This document shows positions 1-5,905 of a stretch of 25,797 nucleotides of DNA, piece after piece. The notes below the pieces were generated by a model. The model was not told where the DNA came from. It did no database searches and saw nothing but the letters and a program-made list of their open reading frames with translations. The DNA is from a virus: positions 1-25,797 of the IMG/VR virus record IMGVR_UViG_3300008267_001532; one strand, given 5' to 3'. The translations under genes were made by a program, and so were the position numbers. Position 1 is the stretch's first letter; the number at the start of each line of letters is the position of its first letter.

Positions 1-143
1 AACTCGGCGAACTTTTCCAAATGCTCTGAGGTGATACCAACATTCCATTTAACTCGTTCTGGCATACCCGAATCTGGCATAACCAAATCCATCAAGATAG
101 CGCCAGCTTGTTGTTCAGCAAGTTCTCGAATTCTTTCGTTCAT
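1..143 (-). CDS. EKFAxLI-family small phage protein, partial (C-terminus off window)
   Basis: The ATG lies at 143..141 and the frame is open to the left edge, so only the first 47 residues are visible. The protein begins MNERIRELAEQQAG and reaches HLEKFAE at the edge. This N-terminal MNxxIxELAEQ followed by EKFAxLI is shared with the small proteins at 2594-2821, 21558-21779 and 23201-23407. Its ATG overlaps the ligase stop as ATGA, so it is probably translated from the same message. The family is common in large phages and has no function that I know of. Confidence 0.7.
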   Translation of the reverse strand, partial: MNERIRELAEQQAGAILMDLVMPDSGMPERVKWNVGITSEHLEKFAE

Positions 144-1009
144 TTATCATCCCTGAATCTAACAAAGCGAGGGAAACGCAAACTGTAAGTGCCATCTTGG
201 TTCTGTGTAATCACATCACATAAGACTTCAGCAGTTCGACCAATGACCAAATTACGGTTAGTCCAATAGTCATCTCTATCAACATCACTAAAGCCACTAC
301 CCACATTGACTGTAATTTCTTTCCCGTCGTCAACTCCATGACAAACAAGTGCTCCAAGTCTTCCCAAATTTCTACCAGTTCCTTCTTCAACACCTACGAC
401 CTCCAAGTCTACAGTTAATGTTGGTTTCCATTTCATCCAATCTGTGCTACGTTTACACAGATATGGGGCTTCTAATTCTTTAATCATAATGCCTTCAAAT
501 CCTGCATTCACATTGTCTTTAGCATATCGTTCAAGTTGATCCTTACCTGCGGCTGTATCTAAGTCAACCATGATATGTGGTAATAGTTCAACGTTAGGCA
601 TTGTATCAACTACATGCCGAATATGTTCAAGTATAGCAATACGTTTACGCAGTTGAGCATTCCAATGACCTTCACGGAAATCACTTAATGGAATAATGTC
701 AAAAATATTAAACACACTGTCATCTGCTTGTACATCAGTCTTACGGCGTGCCTGTCGCATCAGTTCTTGGAAAGTATTACCGATCACTTCACCATCTAAT
801 ACGAACCCGTTAATCAATGCGTTCTGATGTCCTCTGGCAATCTTAACAAAGTTGTCGCTAATCTGTTTTTCAATGTGTGTAAAGTTATCAAACACTTTAC
901 CATTACGGCTGTAGCAAACTGTAGTTACACCCTCACTTGCTCCGGGTATTACAAACATCAATACACGCACACCATCTAACTTAGGCTCTAAACGTTTAGT
1001 GCCCTTCAT
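140..1009 (-). CDS. ATP-dependent DNA ligase, catalytic part (split gene)
   Basis: Adenylation and OB domains of a T4-type ATP-dependent ligase, which seals nicks during phage DNA replication and repair. Visible motifs are the AMP-binding lysine in KLDGVR (K10 from the chosen start), SRNGK (34-38), LDGE (71-74), EGIMIK (172-177) and KWKP (193-196), followed by an OB-like C-terminus ending in RFPRFVRFRDDK. The N-terminal domain is encoded separately at 1011-1397. The chosen ATG (1009..1007) lies one base after the TGA of that gene, so translation is probably coupled. The frame is open further upstream to 1066, but that part overlaps the first gene and looks unlike a ligase. T4 ligase has about 35 residues between its RDLxxGAS and KADG motifs; roughly 20 of these are missing here. 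The whole enzyme could be two chains, a +1 frameshift product, or a broken gene. Confidence 0.85.
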   Translation of the reverse strand: MKGTKRLEPKLDGVRVLMFVIPGASEGVTTVCYSRNGKVFDNFTHIEKQISDNFVKIARGHQNALINGFVLDGEVIGNTFQELMRQARRKTDVQADDSVFNIFDIIPLSDFREGHWNAQLRKRIAILEHIRHVVDTMPNVELLPHIMVDLDTAAGKDQLERYAKDNVNAGFEGIMIKELEAPYLCKRSTDWMKWKPTLTVDLEVVGVEEGTGRNLGRLGALVCHGVDDGKEITVNVGSGFSDVDRDDYWTNRNLVIGRTAEVLCDVITQNQDGTYSLRFPRFVRFRDDK

Positions 1010-1010
1010 C

Positions 1011-1397
1011 TCAGATTGTTTTATCTGAAATGCCTGCACGTAAATCTCTACGAATAACAGGAGCACAGAATGTATTCCATTCTATACTATCAAAACGTTC
1101 ACTCATTTCATTGATAGCATCTAGTGCGGCATTGCCTGACAAATCACGGTGTGACAATAGTGTAAGCAATGTATTAAAATCACTCCAAGGGTTTTCTGCA
1201 TCAACAATACCTACAGTATCAGGTACTTTACGCACACCGAATGTAACGTAGGGATTGTAACAAGCTTTAGTCAAACCCAGAAAAATCTGAGCATTTGTGC
1301 TACCAAGGACACTTGCCTCTAATGCTTGTTTAATAACATCTTCCTTGTGCAGGCGACTATCTGATTCATTCAGTTTGTTAATCCATGAAGCGGACAT
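1011..1397 (-). CDS. ATP-dependent DNA ligase, N-terminal domain (split gene)
   Basis: This 128-residue product matches the helical N-terminal domain of T4-like DNA ligases. It has a LSGNAALDAI segment (T4: LTGNAAIEEL) and ends in RRDLRAGISDKTI, which corresponds to RRVMMRDLECGAS in T4 gp30, just before the catalytic domain. It stops at TGA (1013..1011). The catalytic domain continues in the +1 frame, beginning with an ATG one base later. The start follows directly on the stop of the upstream gene (TAAATG), with an AAGAAGA ribosome-binding site. A ligase domain ending abruptly at this conserved point suggests a deletion of the linker that also shifted the frame, or else a deliberate split. 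Confidence 0.8.
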   Translation of the reverse strand: MSASWINKLNESDSRLHKEDVIKQALEASVLGSTNAQIFLGLTKACYNPYVTFGVRKVPDTVGIVDAENPWSDFNTLLTLLSHRDLSGNAALDAINEMSERFDSIEWNTFCAPVIRRDLRAGISDKTI

Positions 1398-1922
1398 TTA
1401 ATCTTCTTTCTGTGCTGTTGAAAAGGGCCACGCTGTTGTTGCGACAAAAGGTGGACGGGGTTTAAGTTCTAGTGTTTCTATGCTCTCATTATACACGTCC
1501 TCATCAATTTTGTCAACAACAAACGGACCCAAAATAGTAATAGTATCTTCTTCTACTTCCCAATCACTATAGTCATATAGCCATGCCGCACCACTACGTT
1601 CATATTCATCATTCGGGTCGCCATTTGCCCAAAGTTCTTCAATTTCTTCTTTTTCTTCATCGGTGAAGGATTCATCAAACTCAAAGTCTACTGCACAAAG
1701 GTCCTCGAGTTCACAACCCCAACCAATTGTAGGATCGACAGAATGATACCGATCATCGCTATATGGTAACTCGGATTCATCTTCTACAAACCCTTGACCC
1801 CAACGATATAGTTCGGTTACACTCCAACCACGGATAGTGCCATCAGGCATTTTTTTATAAACATCATAGAATGCTTCTACTGATTTTTTATCTGCTGGTT
1901 TAATACGATATAGTATTGCCAT
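1398..1922 (-). CDS. Hypothetical acidic protein, 174 aa
   Basis: I do not recognise this protein. It is strongly acidic, with a run of Asp/Glu around residues 88-112 (FTDEEKEEIEELW) and several Trp/Tyr residues (WGWS-like segments, WLYDYSDWE). No signal peptide or membrane segment is visible. It is translated directly upstream of the ligase, TAA being followed at once by the ligase ATG, so it shares the same transcript. The ribosome-binding site AGAAGGAAAAT lies inside the end of the small upstream gene. High acidity is seen in some phage DNA-mimic proteins, but nothing specific here supports that role. Confidence 0.8.
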   Translation of the reverse strand: MAILYRIKPADKKSVEAFYDVYKKMPDGTIRGWSVTELYRWGQGFVEDESELPYSDDRYHSVDPTIGWGCELEDLCAVDFEFDESFTDEEKEEIEELWANGDPNDEYERSGAAWLYDYSDWEVEEDTITILGPFVVDKIDEDVYNESIETLELKPRPPFVATTAWPFSTAQKED

Positions 1923-1923
1923 T

Positions 1924-2037
1924 TTATTTTCCTTCTACAATGTAGTATTTAGAATGAGGGTAAGTTACCAATAGCCACTCTAACATCTCAGGGCTATATG
2001 GTAACCTCACTGACTGATATTTGTTTGTAATATACAT
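1924..2037 (-). CDS. Micro-gene, 37 aa hypothetical
   Basis: The ATG at 2037..2035 overlaps the stop of the upstream gene as TAATG, and the frame ends at TAA 1926..1924, one base before the downstream gene. The product begins MYITNKYQSVRLPYSPEM and ends KYYIVEGK. It fills what would otherwise be the only gap in this part of the operon, and its 3' end carries the GAAGGAAAA ribosome-binding site of the next gene. Tight packing on both sides is the main evidence that it is real. Function unknown. Confidence 0.65.
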   Translation of the reverse strand: MYITNKYQSVRLPYSPEMLEWLLVTYPHSKYYIVEGK

Positions 2038-2465
2038 TACCAGCTACTGTTATAAAATACTTTTAATCCTAAGAACACTTCTGCCTTAGCGTTGTTCACA
2101 AACTCAAGGTCTTGTTCATAGTAATGATTGTCTGCAGGATTGCCAAAGAAGAAACCCGTTGTATTCGGAAGTTGACCATGACGAATAGCTTGTTCAAGTT
2201 TATCCAAATCATCCCAAGTTAGTTCTAACTCAATGCCATTAAATGTAGCATCTTTATTACCTGTACCTGGCATACCCTTGCTTCGCCAAAGCTGTTCCAT
2301 CCAACCATGCAAGTTAGGATGCTTACGCCAATAAGCAATCTCGTATGGCTTAGTAACAGTTGTACTTACAAATTCATTAACTGTTTGATCAAACTCTGCA
2401 GTGTCATAATACTCATTTTGTTGACCTTTCTTGCTGGCAACATAAGCATACATATCAAGTCCCAT
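2037..2465 (-). CDS. Conserved phage protein of the MGLDMY type
   Basis: The 142-residue product begins MGLDMYAYVASKK, the signature of a small protein family common in phages and some bacteria. Members are often labelled phosphoglycerate kinase in databases, but nothing in this sequence supports that activity. Other visible segments are EIAYWRKHPNLHGWMEQLW (residues 42-60) and a C-terminal FLGLKVFYNSSW. A conserved aromatic and His-rich core suggests a folded cytosolic domain. It is followed by the micro-gene at 1924-2037 with a TAATG overlap. Function unknown. Confidence 0.75.
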   Translation of the reverse strand: MGLDMYAYVASKKGQQNEYYDTAEFDQTVNEFVSTTVTKPYEIAYWRKHPNLHGWMEQLWRSKGMPGTGNKDATFNGIELELTWDDLDKLEQAIRHGQLPNTTGFFFGNPADNHYYEQDLEFVNNAKAEVFLGLKVFYNSSW

Positions 2466-2480
2466 TTTACTCTCCGTTAA

Positions 2481-2651
2481 TTAAATATTTGGAAATTCGT
2501 ATTTTTTCCAATCCTCAGCATTCTCTGTTTTTAACAGAGTTGCCGCATCTGTATAGCCATGATTGACTAGTGTTTGAATACAATTTTCTATAATCAAACT
2601 AACAAATTGATCAGGTTCAACTCCACCATTCCAAAATGTATAAGCAAATCT
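2481..2651 (-). pseudogene. Out-of-frame C-terminal segment of the neighbouring EKFAxLI-family gene
   Basis: This 57-codon open stretch has no ATG start; it opens after a TAG at 2654..2652. It reads FWNGGVEPDQFVSLI and continues through NHGYTDAATLLKTE to TAA at 2483..2481. HFGVE is the usual C-terminal signature of the EKFAxLI family, and here HFG is in the frame of 2594-2821 while GVEP is in this one. DQFVSLIIENC also resembles the EKFAKLIVQEC core. The simplest reading is a small insertion or frameshift near 2630-2645 that cut off the original C-terminal half. Confidence 0.5.
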
Positions 2652-2821
2652 CTACCTAATAACGGACCATGTTCCCATGCACTACATGCATAACGATTGC
2701 ATTCCTGAACAATCAACTTGGCAAACTTTTCTTTATCAAAGAGCCAACCTTCTCCACTGTTTGTTGTTGGTTCAATGTAAGTTGTAGCCTGTTCAGCAAA
2801 TTCTTTAAATAGAATATTCAT
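2594..2821 (-). CDS. EKFAxLI-family small phage protein, probably frameshifted at the C-terminus
   Basis: The product begins MNILFKEFAEQ, with the core DKEKFAKLIVQECNRYACSAW at about residues 30-50, placing it with the small proteins at 1-143, 21558-21779 and 23201-23407. It reaches GRDLLIHFG, where the family typically ends HFGVE, but here the frame runs into an unrelated tail (MVELNLINLLV) and stops. A neighbouring frame carries GVEPDQ and 45 further codons. The start overlaps the stop of the upstream gene as ATGTATGAA-type packing (4 bases shared). Function unknown. Confidence 0.65.
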   Translation of the reverse strand: MNILFKEFAEQATTYIEPTTNSGEGWLFDKEKFAKLIVQECNRYACSAWEHGPLLGRDLLIHFGMVELNLINLLV

Positions 2822-3561
2822 ACATTAACCTTCACACGATTAAGTTGAGTAGTGTTATCTCTATGACTTTTAACAGTACCATAAATTTCAAACATCTTAC
2901 CAGCTGGCAATTCACTTTTATAAGCAAAGAACACTACTTGGTCATCACTAGTAATACCGGTAATGTAATGTGTCATCCACTTTTGTGAATAGATTGATTT
3001 CAATACTTCAACAGTAAGTGATATCTTGTTACCAACAGTACTAATATATCCGCCACGTGCAAAATTGACACGCTGGTCTACTGATTGACGTTCAACACCA
3101 CGCTCATAGCATGATGGCAAACTAGCAATAACTGCAATATCATAGGTGCTAGTAATAATATCACGATTGGCAATCAACATTGCATTGTTATCAAACTCAT
3201 TTAGTTGTTTACCTTGCAAGATTTTAAAAGTCAATGCCTGATAGAATGCACGAACCTTTTTACCTTGCTCACGATCCTCATCGGTCATGATGAATGGATC
3301 AGCTAACAGTTGTTCAACAATCATACGATTGGATAACTTAGTAACATCCGGTGTTTCTGAAATTCTACTTAACTTGATATAACTACCGTTGATACGTTGT
3401 GCCGCACATGCCGCACTCCATACATCATCGGCATTATGATTTACCGAAACTTTTTGTGTTTTAGTTTTGATACGATAGTAATCACTACCGTTATCATCTG
3501 CATGACCCATGCGTTGAATTTGACGGCTAGTCATGTTTGTTACATTAGCAAATCCAGGCAT
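2818..3561 (-). CDS. Hypothetical phage protein, 247 aa, with an OB-like C-terminus
   Basis: I do not recognise the whole protein. The C-terminal 25 residues contain EIYGTVKSHRD followed by TQLNRVKV, a segment I recall from other phage DNA-metabolism proteins, and compatible with an OB-fold strand pattern. The middle part includes a possible helical section (MIVEQLLADPFIM) and a conserved-looking RDIITSTYDIAVIASLP. No signal peptide or membrane segment is present. A good ribosome-binding site (AAGGAGAAG) precedes the ATG, and the gene follows the 88-aa gene after ten bases, so both are probably driven by the promoter at 3873-3901. Single-strand DNA binding is a guess only. Confidence 0.75.
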   Translation of the reverse strand: MPGFANVTNMTSRQIQRMGHADDNGSDYYRIKTKTQKVSVNHNADDVWSAACAAQRINGSYIKLSRISETPDVTKLSNRMIVEQLLADPFIMTDEDREQGKKVRAFYQALTFKILQGKQLNEFDNNAMLIANRDIITSTYDIAVIASLPSCYERGVERQSVDQRVNFARGGYISTVGNKISLTVEVLKSIYSQKWMTHYITGITSDDQVVFFAYKSELPAGKMFEIYGTVKSHRDNTTQLNRVKVNV

Positions 3562-3571
3562 TGTCTTCTCC

Positions 3572-3838
3572 TTAAATTTCAGATTCGTATTCGTAAAACT
3601 TAACAGACGGGTCCAACTGTTTCAATTGTTTAGCGGCAGTCATCAACTCTTTCCAGCGACGGTTAACTTCTGCACGGGGCAATTCACCATCACATGTAAG
3701 ATTCTCTGGGCTAAGAGCCGAATCAATCATGTCCGCAACACGCTGACGACCAGCATGAGTGGTGATTTCGTACTGCTCACCTTTGAAAATACTATTCCAG
3801 TGATTCTTCTGGTCAATGAATTTTTGCAATGCTTTCAT
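3572..3838 (-). CDS. Hypothetical protein, 88 aa
   Basis: I do not recognise this 88-residue protein. It begins MKALQKFIDQKNHWNSIF and contains a mixed-charge helical stretch (RAEVNRRWKELMTAAKQLKQL). It has its own consensus promoter (3873-3901) and an ACAGGAG ribosome-binding site, so it is the first gene of a transcription unit that continues into 2818-3561. No membrane segment or signal peptide is seen. Confidence 0.7.
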   Translation of the reverse strand: MKALQKFIDQKNHWNSIFKGEQYEITTHAGRQRVADMIDSALSPENLTCDGELPRAEVNRRWKELMTAAKQLKQLDPSVKFYEYESEI

Positions 3839-3872
3839 TTCTAACTCCTGTTGTTTAACTGTTTAAGATTCT

Positions 3873-3901
3873 ATTATACACCCGAAACCATTTATTGTCA
3901 A
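3873..3901 (-). promoter_or_regulatory. Sigma70-type promoter, cassette copy 1
   Basis: On the minus strand TTGACA (3901..3896) and TATAAT (3878..3873) are separated by exactly 17 bases, an exact match to the bacterial consensus. The -35 box overlaps the TGA stop of the upstream gene. The surrounding sequence is nearly the same as at 4143-4171 and 4542-4570. It should drive 3572-3838 and 2818-3561 by host RNA polymerase. Confidence 0.9.
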
Positions 3902-4110
3902 ATATAGAAATCTGACTTAAAACCCAATTTTGTGTAGACAATTTCACGGACTTCAGTATCCATTGCTTCGCCAAATTTCTCGTAGTCACTATCAGCCAGG
4001 TCACGCAAATTTTGGTAGACTGTGGCCCAGTCGCTTTTGTAATTTTTGTGGAATTCAATGATATCGGCAATTTGTTTGTTGCCTTCTTCGCTAAACATTC
4101 CGTATGACAT
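3898..4110 (-). CDS. Hypothetical protein, 70 aa
   Basis: The product begins MSYGMFSEEGNKQIADII and contains DSDYEKFGEAMDTEVREIV near the middle. It is cytosolic by appearance and acidic. It sits alone behind its own promoter cassette (4143-4171), with a GGAAAC ribosome-binding region, and its TGA stop is embedded in the -35 box of the next promoter. I do not recognise a family. Expression from a perfect consensus promoter suggests an early, abundant product such as a host-takeover factor, which is inference. Confidence 0.7.
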   Translation of the reverse strand: MSYGMFSEEGNKQIADIIEFHKNYKSDWATVYQNLRDLADSDYEKFGEAMDTEVREIVYTKLGFKSDFYI

Positions 4111-4142
4111 TTTGTTTCCTTTATCTAACTGTCTAAGATTCT

Positions 4143-4171
4143 ATTATATACCCAAATCCATTTATTGTCAA
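4143..4171 (-). promoter_or_regulatory. Sigma70-type promoter, cassette copy 2
   Basis: TTGACA (4171..4166) and TATAAT (4148..4143) are separated by 17 bases. The downstream leader, from the -10 box to the ribosome-binding site, is identical to that of copy 3 over about 30 bases. It drives 3898-4110. Confidence 0.9.
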
Positions 4172-4173
4172 AT

Positions 4174-4509
4174 TTAAGCGGCCAATCTTTGTTGCGTTTT
4201 TGCAACATTATCTTGGACTAATTGCTCAAATCCTGCTTTGGAAACTGGGTAACCCTGTGCTTTCAACATCTTTTTGATATGGGGTTGAATAAAACCCTTG
4301 GATCCAACGATTTCAAGGGGTGCTTCACCCTTTTCTAAGCGACCAAAGTATTCCTCAACTGTAAAGTTCTTTGTAAGGAATGTAAGGAAACTTGCTTTAG
4401 TACCACGAACATATTTGAAACGGGCTACAAACTTTGTAGTACCGTCAACTGGGTTTGTGTAATCAACGTACTCAGTACCGTAGAAATTGCCTTTGATGAA
4501 TGTAGTCAT
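4174..4509 (-). CDS. Hypothetical protein, 111 aa
   Basis: The product begins MTTFIKGNFYGTEYVDY and contains a beta-rich N-terminal half (GTTKFVARFKYVRGTKAS) and a helical C-terminus (KKMLKAQGYPVSKAGFEQLV). I do not recognise a family. It is a single-gene unit: terminator at 4580-4610 upstream, its own promoter at 4542-4570, and another promoter directly after its stop. The composition suggests a soluble cytosolic protein. Confidence 0.7.
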   Translation of the reverse strand: MTTFIKGNFYGTEYVDYTNPVDGTTKFVARFKYVRGTKASFLTFLTKNFTVEEYFGRLEKGEAPLEIVGSKGFIQPHIKKMLKAQGYPVSKAGFEQLVQDNVAKTQQRLAA

Positions 4510-4541
4510 TTCGTTTCCTTTATCTAACTGTCTAAGATTCT

Positions 4542-4570
4542 ATTGTAGCAGAAGATCCATTTATTGTCAA
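4542..4570 (-). promoter_or_regulatory. Sigma70-type promoter, cassette copy 3
   Basis: TTGACA (4570..4565), 17-base spacer, TACAAT (4547..4542). The leader after the -10 box matches copy 2. It lies just downstream of the terminator at 4580-4610 and drives 4174-4509. Confidence 0.88.
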
Positions 4571-4579
4571 ATTTTGGGT

Positions 4580-4610
4580 AAAAAAAAGCCCCAAAAACGG
4601 GGCATTTTTT
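4580..4610 (-). terminator. Rho-independent terminator (probably works in both directions)
   Basis: GCCCC/GGGGC stem (4588-4592 with 4599-4603) with a six-base loop. On the minus strand the stem is followed by eight T; on the plus strand it is followed by ATTTTTT. It ends transcription of 4625-4897 before the next promoter. Confidence 0.9.
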
Positions 4611-4624
4611 GAGAACTAAAAGTA

Positions 4625-4897
4625 TTACTTTTTAGTATTAGTACTTTGATTAACAAAACCGTACATTTTTTCAGCAGTTTCTAGGATTTTGTCTAGACCT
4701 GGAAACTCCGGCATGTTCACTTTGTTAACAATTTGTCCAGTTTTTTTATCACGCTCGGCACTGACTTCCCATCCCATATATTTAGCATGATACTCTTGAC
4801 CTACTAGGTCTTTAGCCATTGATAAAATATCGGTACGAATTTCGTAGCCATTTTTATTGAATTTAACTTCGGGTAGTTTTGGTGTAAAGTCTGACAT
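4625..4897 (-). CDS. Conserved small phage protein, 90 aa
   Basis: The product begins MSDFTPKLPEVKFNKNGYEI, with a central YMGWEVSAERDKKTGQ and a C-terminal MPEFPGLDKILETAEKMYGF. I recall close relatives among T4-like phages of marine bacteria, without a known function. It has its own promoter candidate (4928-4956), a ribosome-binding site (AAAGGAAAT) and a strong terminator immediately after, so it can be a single-gene transcript. The phasin-like protein at 5358-5645 is nearby and the two kinds of gene tend to occur together, in my recollection. Confidence 0.8.
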   Translation of the reverse strand: MSDFTPKLPEVKFNKNGYEIRTDILSMAKDLVGQEYHAKYMGWEVSAERDKKTGQIVNKVNMPEFPGLDKILETAEKMYGFVNQSTNTKK

Positions 4898-4921
4898 TAT
4901 ATTTCCTTTGTGTGTTAATGT

Positions 4922-5017
4922 TCATATAGTATATGACATTTTTTTAGGTTGTTCAAATCTTTCGGGAAAATTTAATTGCTCCCATTCTTCATCTGATACA
5001 GGCCACCAATTAATCAT
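4922..5017 (-). CDS. Micro-gene, 31 aa hypothetical
   Basis: Last gene in a chain of four tiny genes joined by ATGA overlaps. The product begins MINWWPVSDEEWEQLNFP and ends KKMSYTI. The ATG (5017..5015) overlaps the stop of the upstream micro-gene. The promoter candidate for 4625-4897 lies inside its 3' end, which lowers confidence slightly. Function unknown. Confidence 0.5.
   Translation of the reverse strand: MINWWPVSDEEWEQLNFPERFEQPKKMSYTI
4928..4956 (-). promoter_or_regulatory. Sigma70-type promoter candidate for 4625-4897
   Basis: TTGAAC (4956..4951), 17-base spacer, TATACT (4933..4928) on the minus strand, ending about 30 bases before the ATG of 4625-4897. Good match and good position. 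Confidence 0.65.
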
Positions 5018-5042
5018 ATCCAACCCTTAAATTCATTGTCAA
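5013..5042 (-). promoter_or_regulatory. Weaker sigma70-type promoter candidate inside a micro-gene
   Basis: TTGACA (5042..5037), 18-base spacer, TATGAT (5018..5013). It lies inside the coding region of 5014-5112, so it may be chance. Confidence 0.3.
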
Positions 5043-5112
5043 TGATTGGATGAACTTCCCAACCTTCTTTAGCCCATTTAATTAGCATAATTAGGTCGTT
5101 AATGAAATTCAT
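5014..5112 (-). CDS. Micro-gene, 32 aa hypothetical
   Basis: The product begins MNFINDLIMLIKWAKEGWEV and ends NEFKGWI. Start and stop both overlap the neighbouring micro-genes as ATGA. The first half is amphipathic to hydrophobic and could lie along a membrane. Function unknown. Confidence 0.5.
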   Translation of the reverse strand: MNFINDLIMLIKWAKEGWEVHPIIDNEFKGWI

Positions 5113-5192
5113 TTCATCTTACTCGCTTTGTAGTCTTTGATAGACTGAATTGCCTCTAATAGGCTTTGAAATAGTTTTTTAAGTGTGTTCAT
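5109..5192 (-). CDS. Micro-gene, 27 aa basic peptide
   Basis: The product begins MNTLKKLFQSLLEAIQSIKD and ends YKASKMK: a short basic amphipathic helix. Similar tiny proteins (LKKLFKALIEA type) are familiar from large phages. The ATG overlaps the stop of the secreted protein gene as ATGA, and its own stop overlaps the next start. Function unknown. Confidence 0.55.
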   Translation of the reverse strand: MNTLKKLFQSLLEAIQSIKDYKASKMK

Positions 5193-5356
5193 AGAAATCT
5201 CCAATCTGATTGTTTGCGATGGAACTCGTAGGTCAATCGCTCAATGTCGCCTATATCTTGTGGATTTCGGCCGACTATATATTTTTCTAACTCAGTGCCA
5301 TAGGTGTCTGTAGAGAAACCTAGGAACACTACTAGCATTCCTAGAATTTTCTTCAT
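5189..5356 (-). CDS. Small exported protein, 55 aa
   Basis: The start is the ATG at 5356..5354, two bases after the stop of the phasin-like gene; an upstream in-frame ATG would lie inside that gene and is rejected. Residues 1-20 form a signal peptide (MKKILGMLVVFLGFSTDTYG). The mature part has NPQDIGDIERLTYEFHRKQS, a sequence pattern I recall from small exported phage proteins. It probably acts in the periplasm or at the membrane. Function unknown; the neighbouring genes give no clue beyond shared transcription. Confidence 0.7.
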   Translation of the reverse strand: MKKILGMLVVFLGFSTDTYGTELEKYIVGRNPQDIGDIERLTYEFHRKQSDWRFL

Positions 5357-5357
5357 A

Positions 5358-5645
5358 TTACTTAGCCTTTGTAGATTTTGCAGACTTAATACTATTGAAA
5401 GCAGGAACCATTGCTTTGAACTGGTCACCCATTTCTGTATAGAAGTCTTTACTTGTAAAAATCATGCCTAAAGCCATTGCTGATTGCATTCCTGCGTCTG
5501 CGGCTGCTTTAGTGTATTTTGTTTGTGCATCAATAAAACCATTCAATGCTGTTTTGATGCCATCGTGTTGAACTGTTGATTCTACGAATTTCTTTTTGAA
5601 GTCTGAAACGCCGTCAATAAGGGCGTAAGTTGCTGTGTTAAACAT
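5358..5645 (-). CDS. Phasin-like phage protein, 95 aa
   Basis: An almost all-helical, Ala/Lys-rich protein with segments FKKKFVESTV, FIDAQTKYTKAAADAG and DQFKAMVPAFNSIK. The pattern resembles phasin-like helical proteins, which coat polyhydroxyalkanoate granules in bacteria and have short relatives in marine phages. It is preceded by a strong ribosome-binding site (ATAGGAGAT) and a long leader with two hairpins and an extended -10 box, so it may be highly expressed. The phasin assignment rests on helical composition only and is weak. Confidence 0.6.
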   Translation of the reverse strand: MFNTATYALIDGVSDFKKKFVESTVQHDGIKTALNGFIDAQTKYTKAAADAGMQSAMALGMIFTSKDFYTEMGDQFKAMVPAFNSIKSAKSTKAK

Positions 5646-5686
5646 TTTATATCTCCTATATGTGTGTGTTTAAAAGTGGGTTTTTA

Positions 5687-5738
5687 TGAAGAACCCCTAA
5701 CTTCACAAGTATTTATCACTTGTATATAGATTATAACA
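5687..5738 (-). promoter_or_regulatory. Leader region of the phasin-like gene: extended -10 box, late-promoter-like motif and two hairpins
   Basis: TATAAT (5735..5730) is preceded by TGT, an extended -10 element, with no good -35 box. Just downstream on the minus strand is AAGTGATAAATA (5721..5710), close to the T4 late-promoter box TATAAATA and itself inside an ACAAGT/ACTTGT inverted repeat. A second hairpin (GGGTT/AACCC) lies near 5687-5706. The parts suggest a regulated promoter or structured leader. Confidence 0.45.
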
Positions 5739-5865
5739 TAACTTCTCTATATTTTTGTAGAGCTTGGTCTCTAATTTGTTCTAGTCGTTTAGTAATATGA
5801 TCGGGTAATTCAGAATCATCATCCCAAAGATTAGTTAGTCTAGGACGACCGTAACCACGATGCAT
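5731..5865 (-). CDS. Small hypothetical protein, at least 44 aa
   Basis: From the ATG at 5865..5863 the product begins MHRGYGRPRLTNLWDDDSEL and ends IRDQALQKYREVML. The same frame is open further upstream (…SEVDDDYEPDTSDSD) into the end of the gene at 5906-6151, without an ATG, so the true start may be a rare codon or the protein may be made by frameshifting from that gene. The coding-like Asp-rich and Arg/Lys-rich stretches argue against chance. Function unknown. Confidence 0.45.
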   Translation of the reverse strand: MHRGYGRPRLTNLWDDDSELPDHITKRLEQIRDQALQKYREVML

Positions 5866-5905
5866 ATCTGAATCAGATGTATCAGGTTCATAGTCATCAT
5901 CTACT

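Noticed and set aside
1010-1066. Upstream extension of the ligase catalytic frame (starting MLLLFVEIYVQAF)
   Set aside because: It lies inside the N-terminal ligase gene in another frame and does not resemble a ligase; the ATG at 1009 just after the TGA is the better start.
2037-2465. Phosphoglycerate kinase annotation for the MGLDMY protein
   Set aside because: The protein is far too short and has none of the kinase's substrate or nucleotide motifs; the label is probably a propagated database error.
3855-4070. Minus-strand frame of 71 codons
   Set aside because: Overlaps 3898-4110 in another frame, contains the promoter, and its translation looks non-coding.
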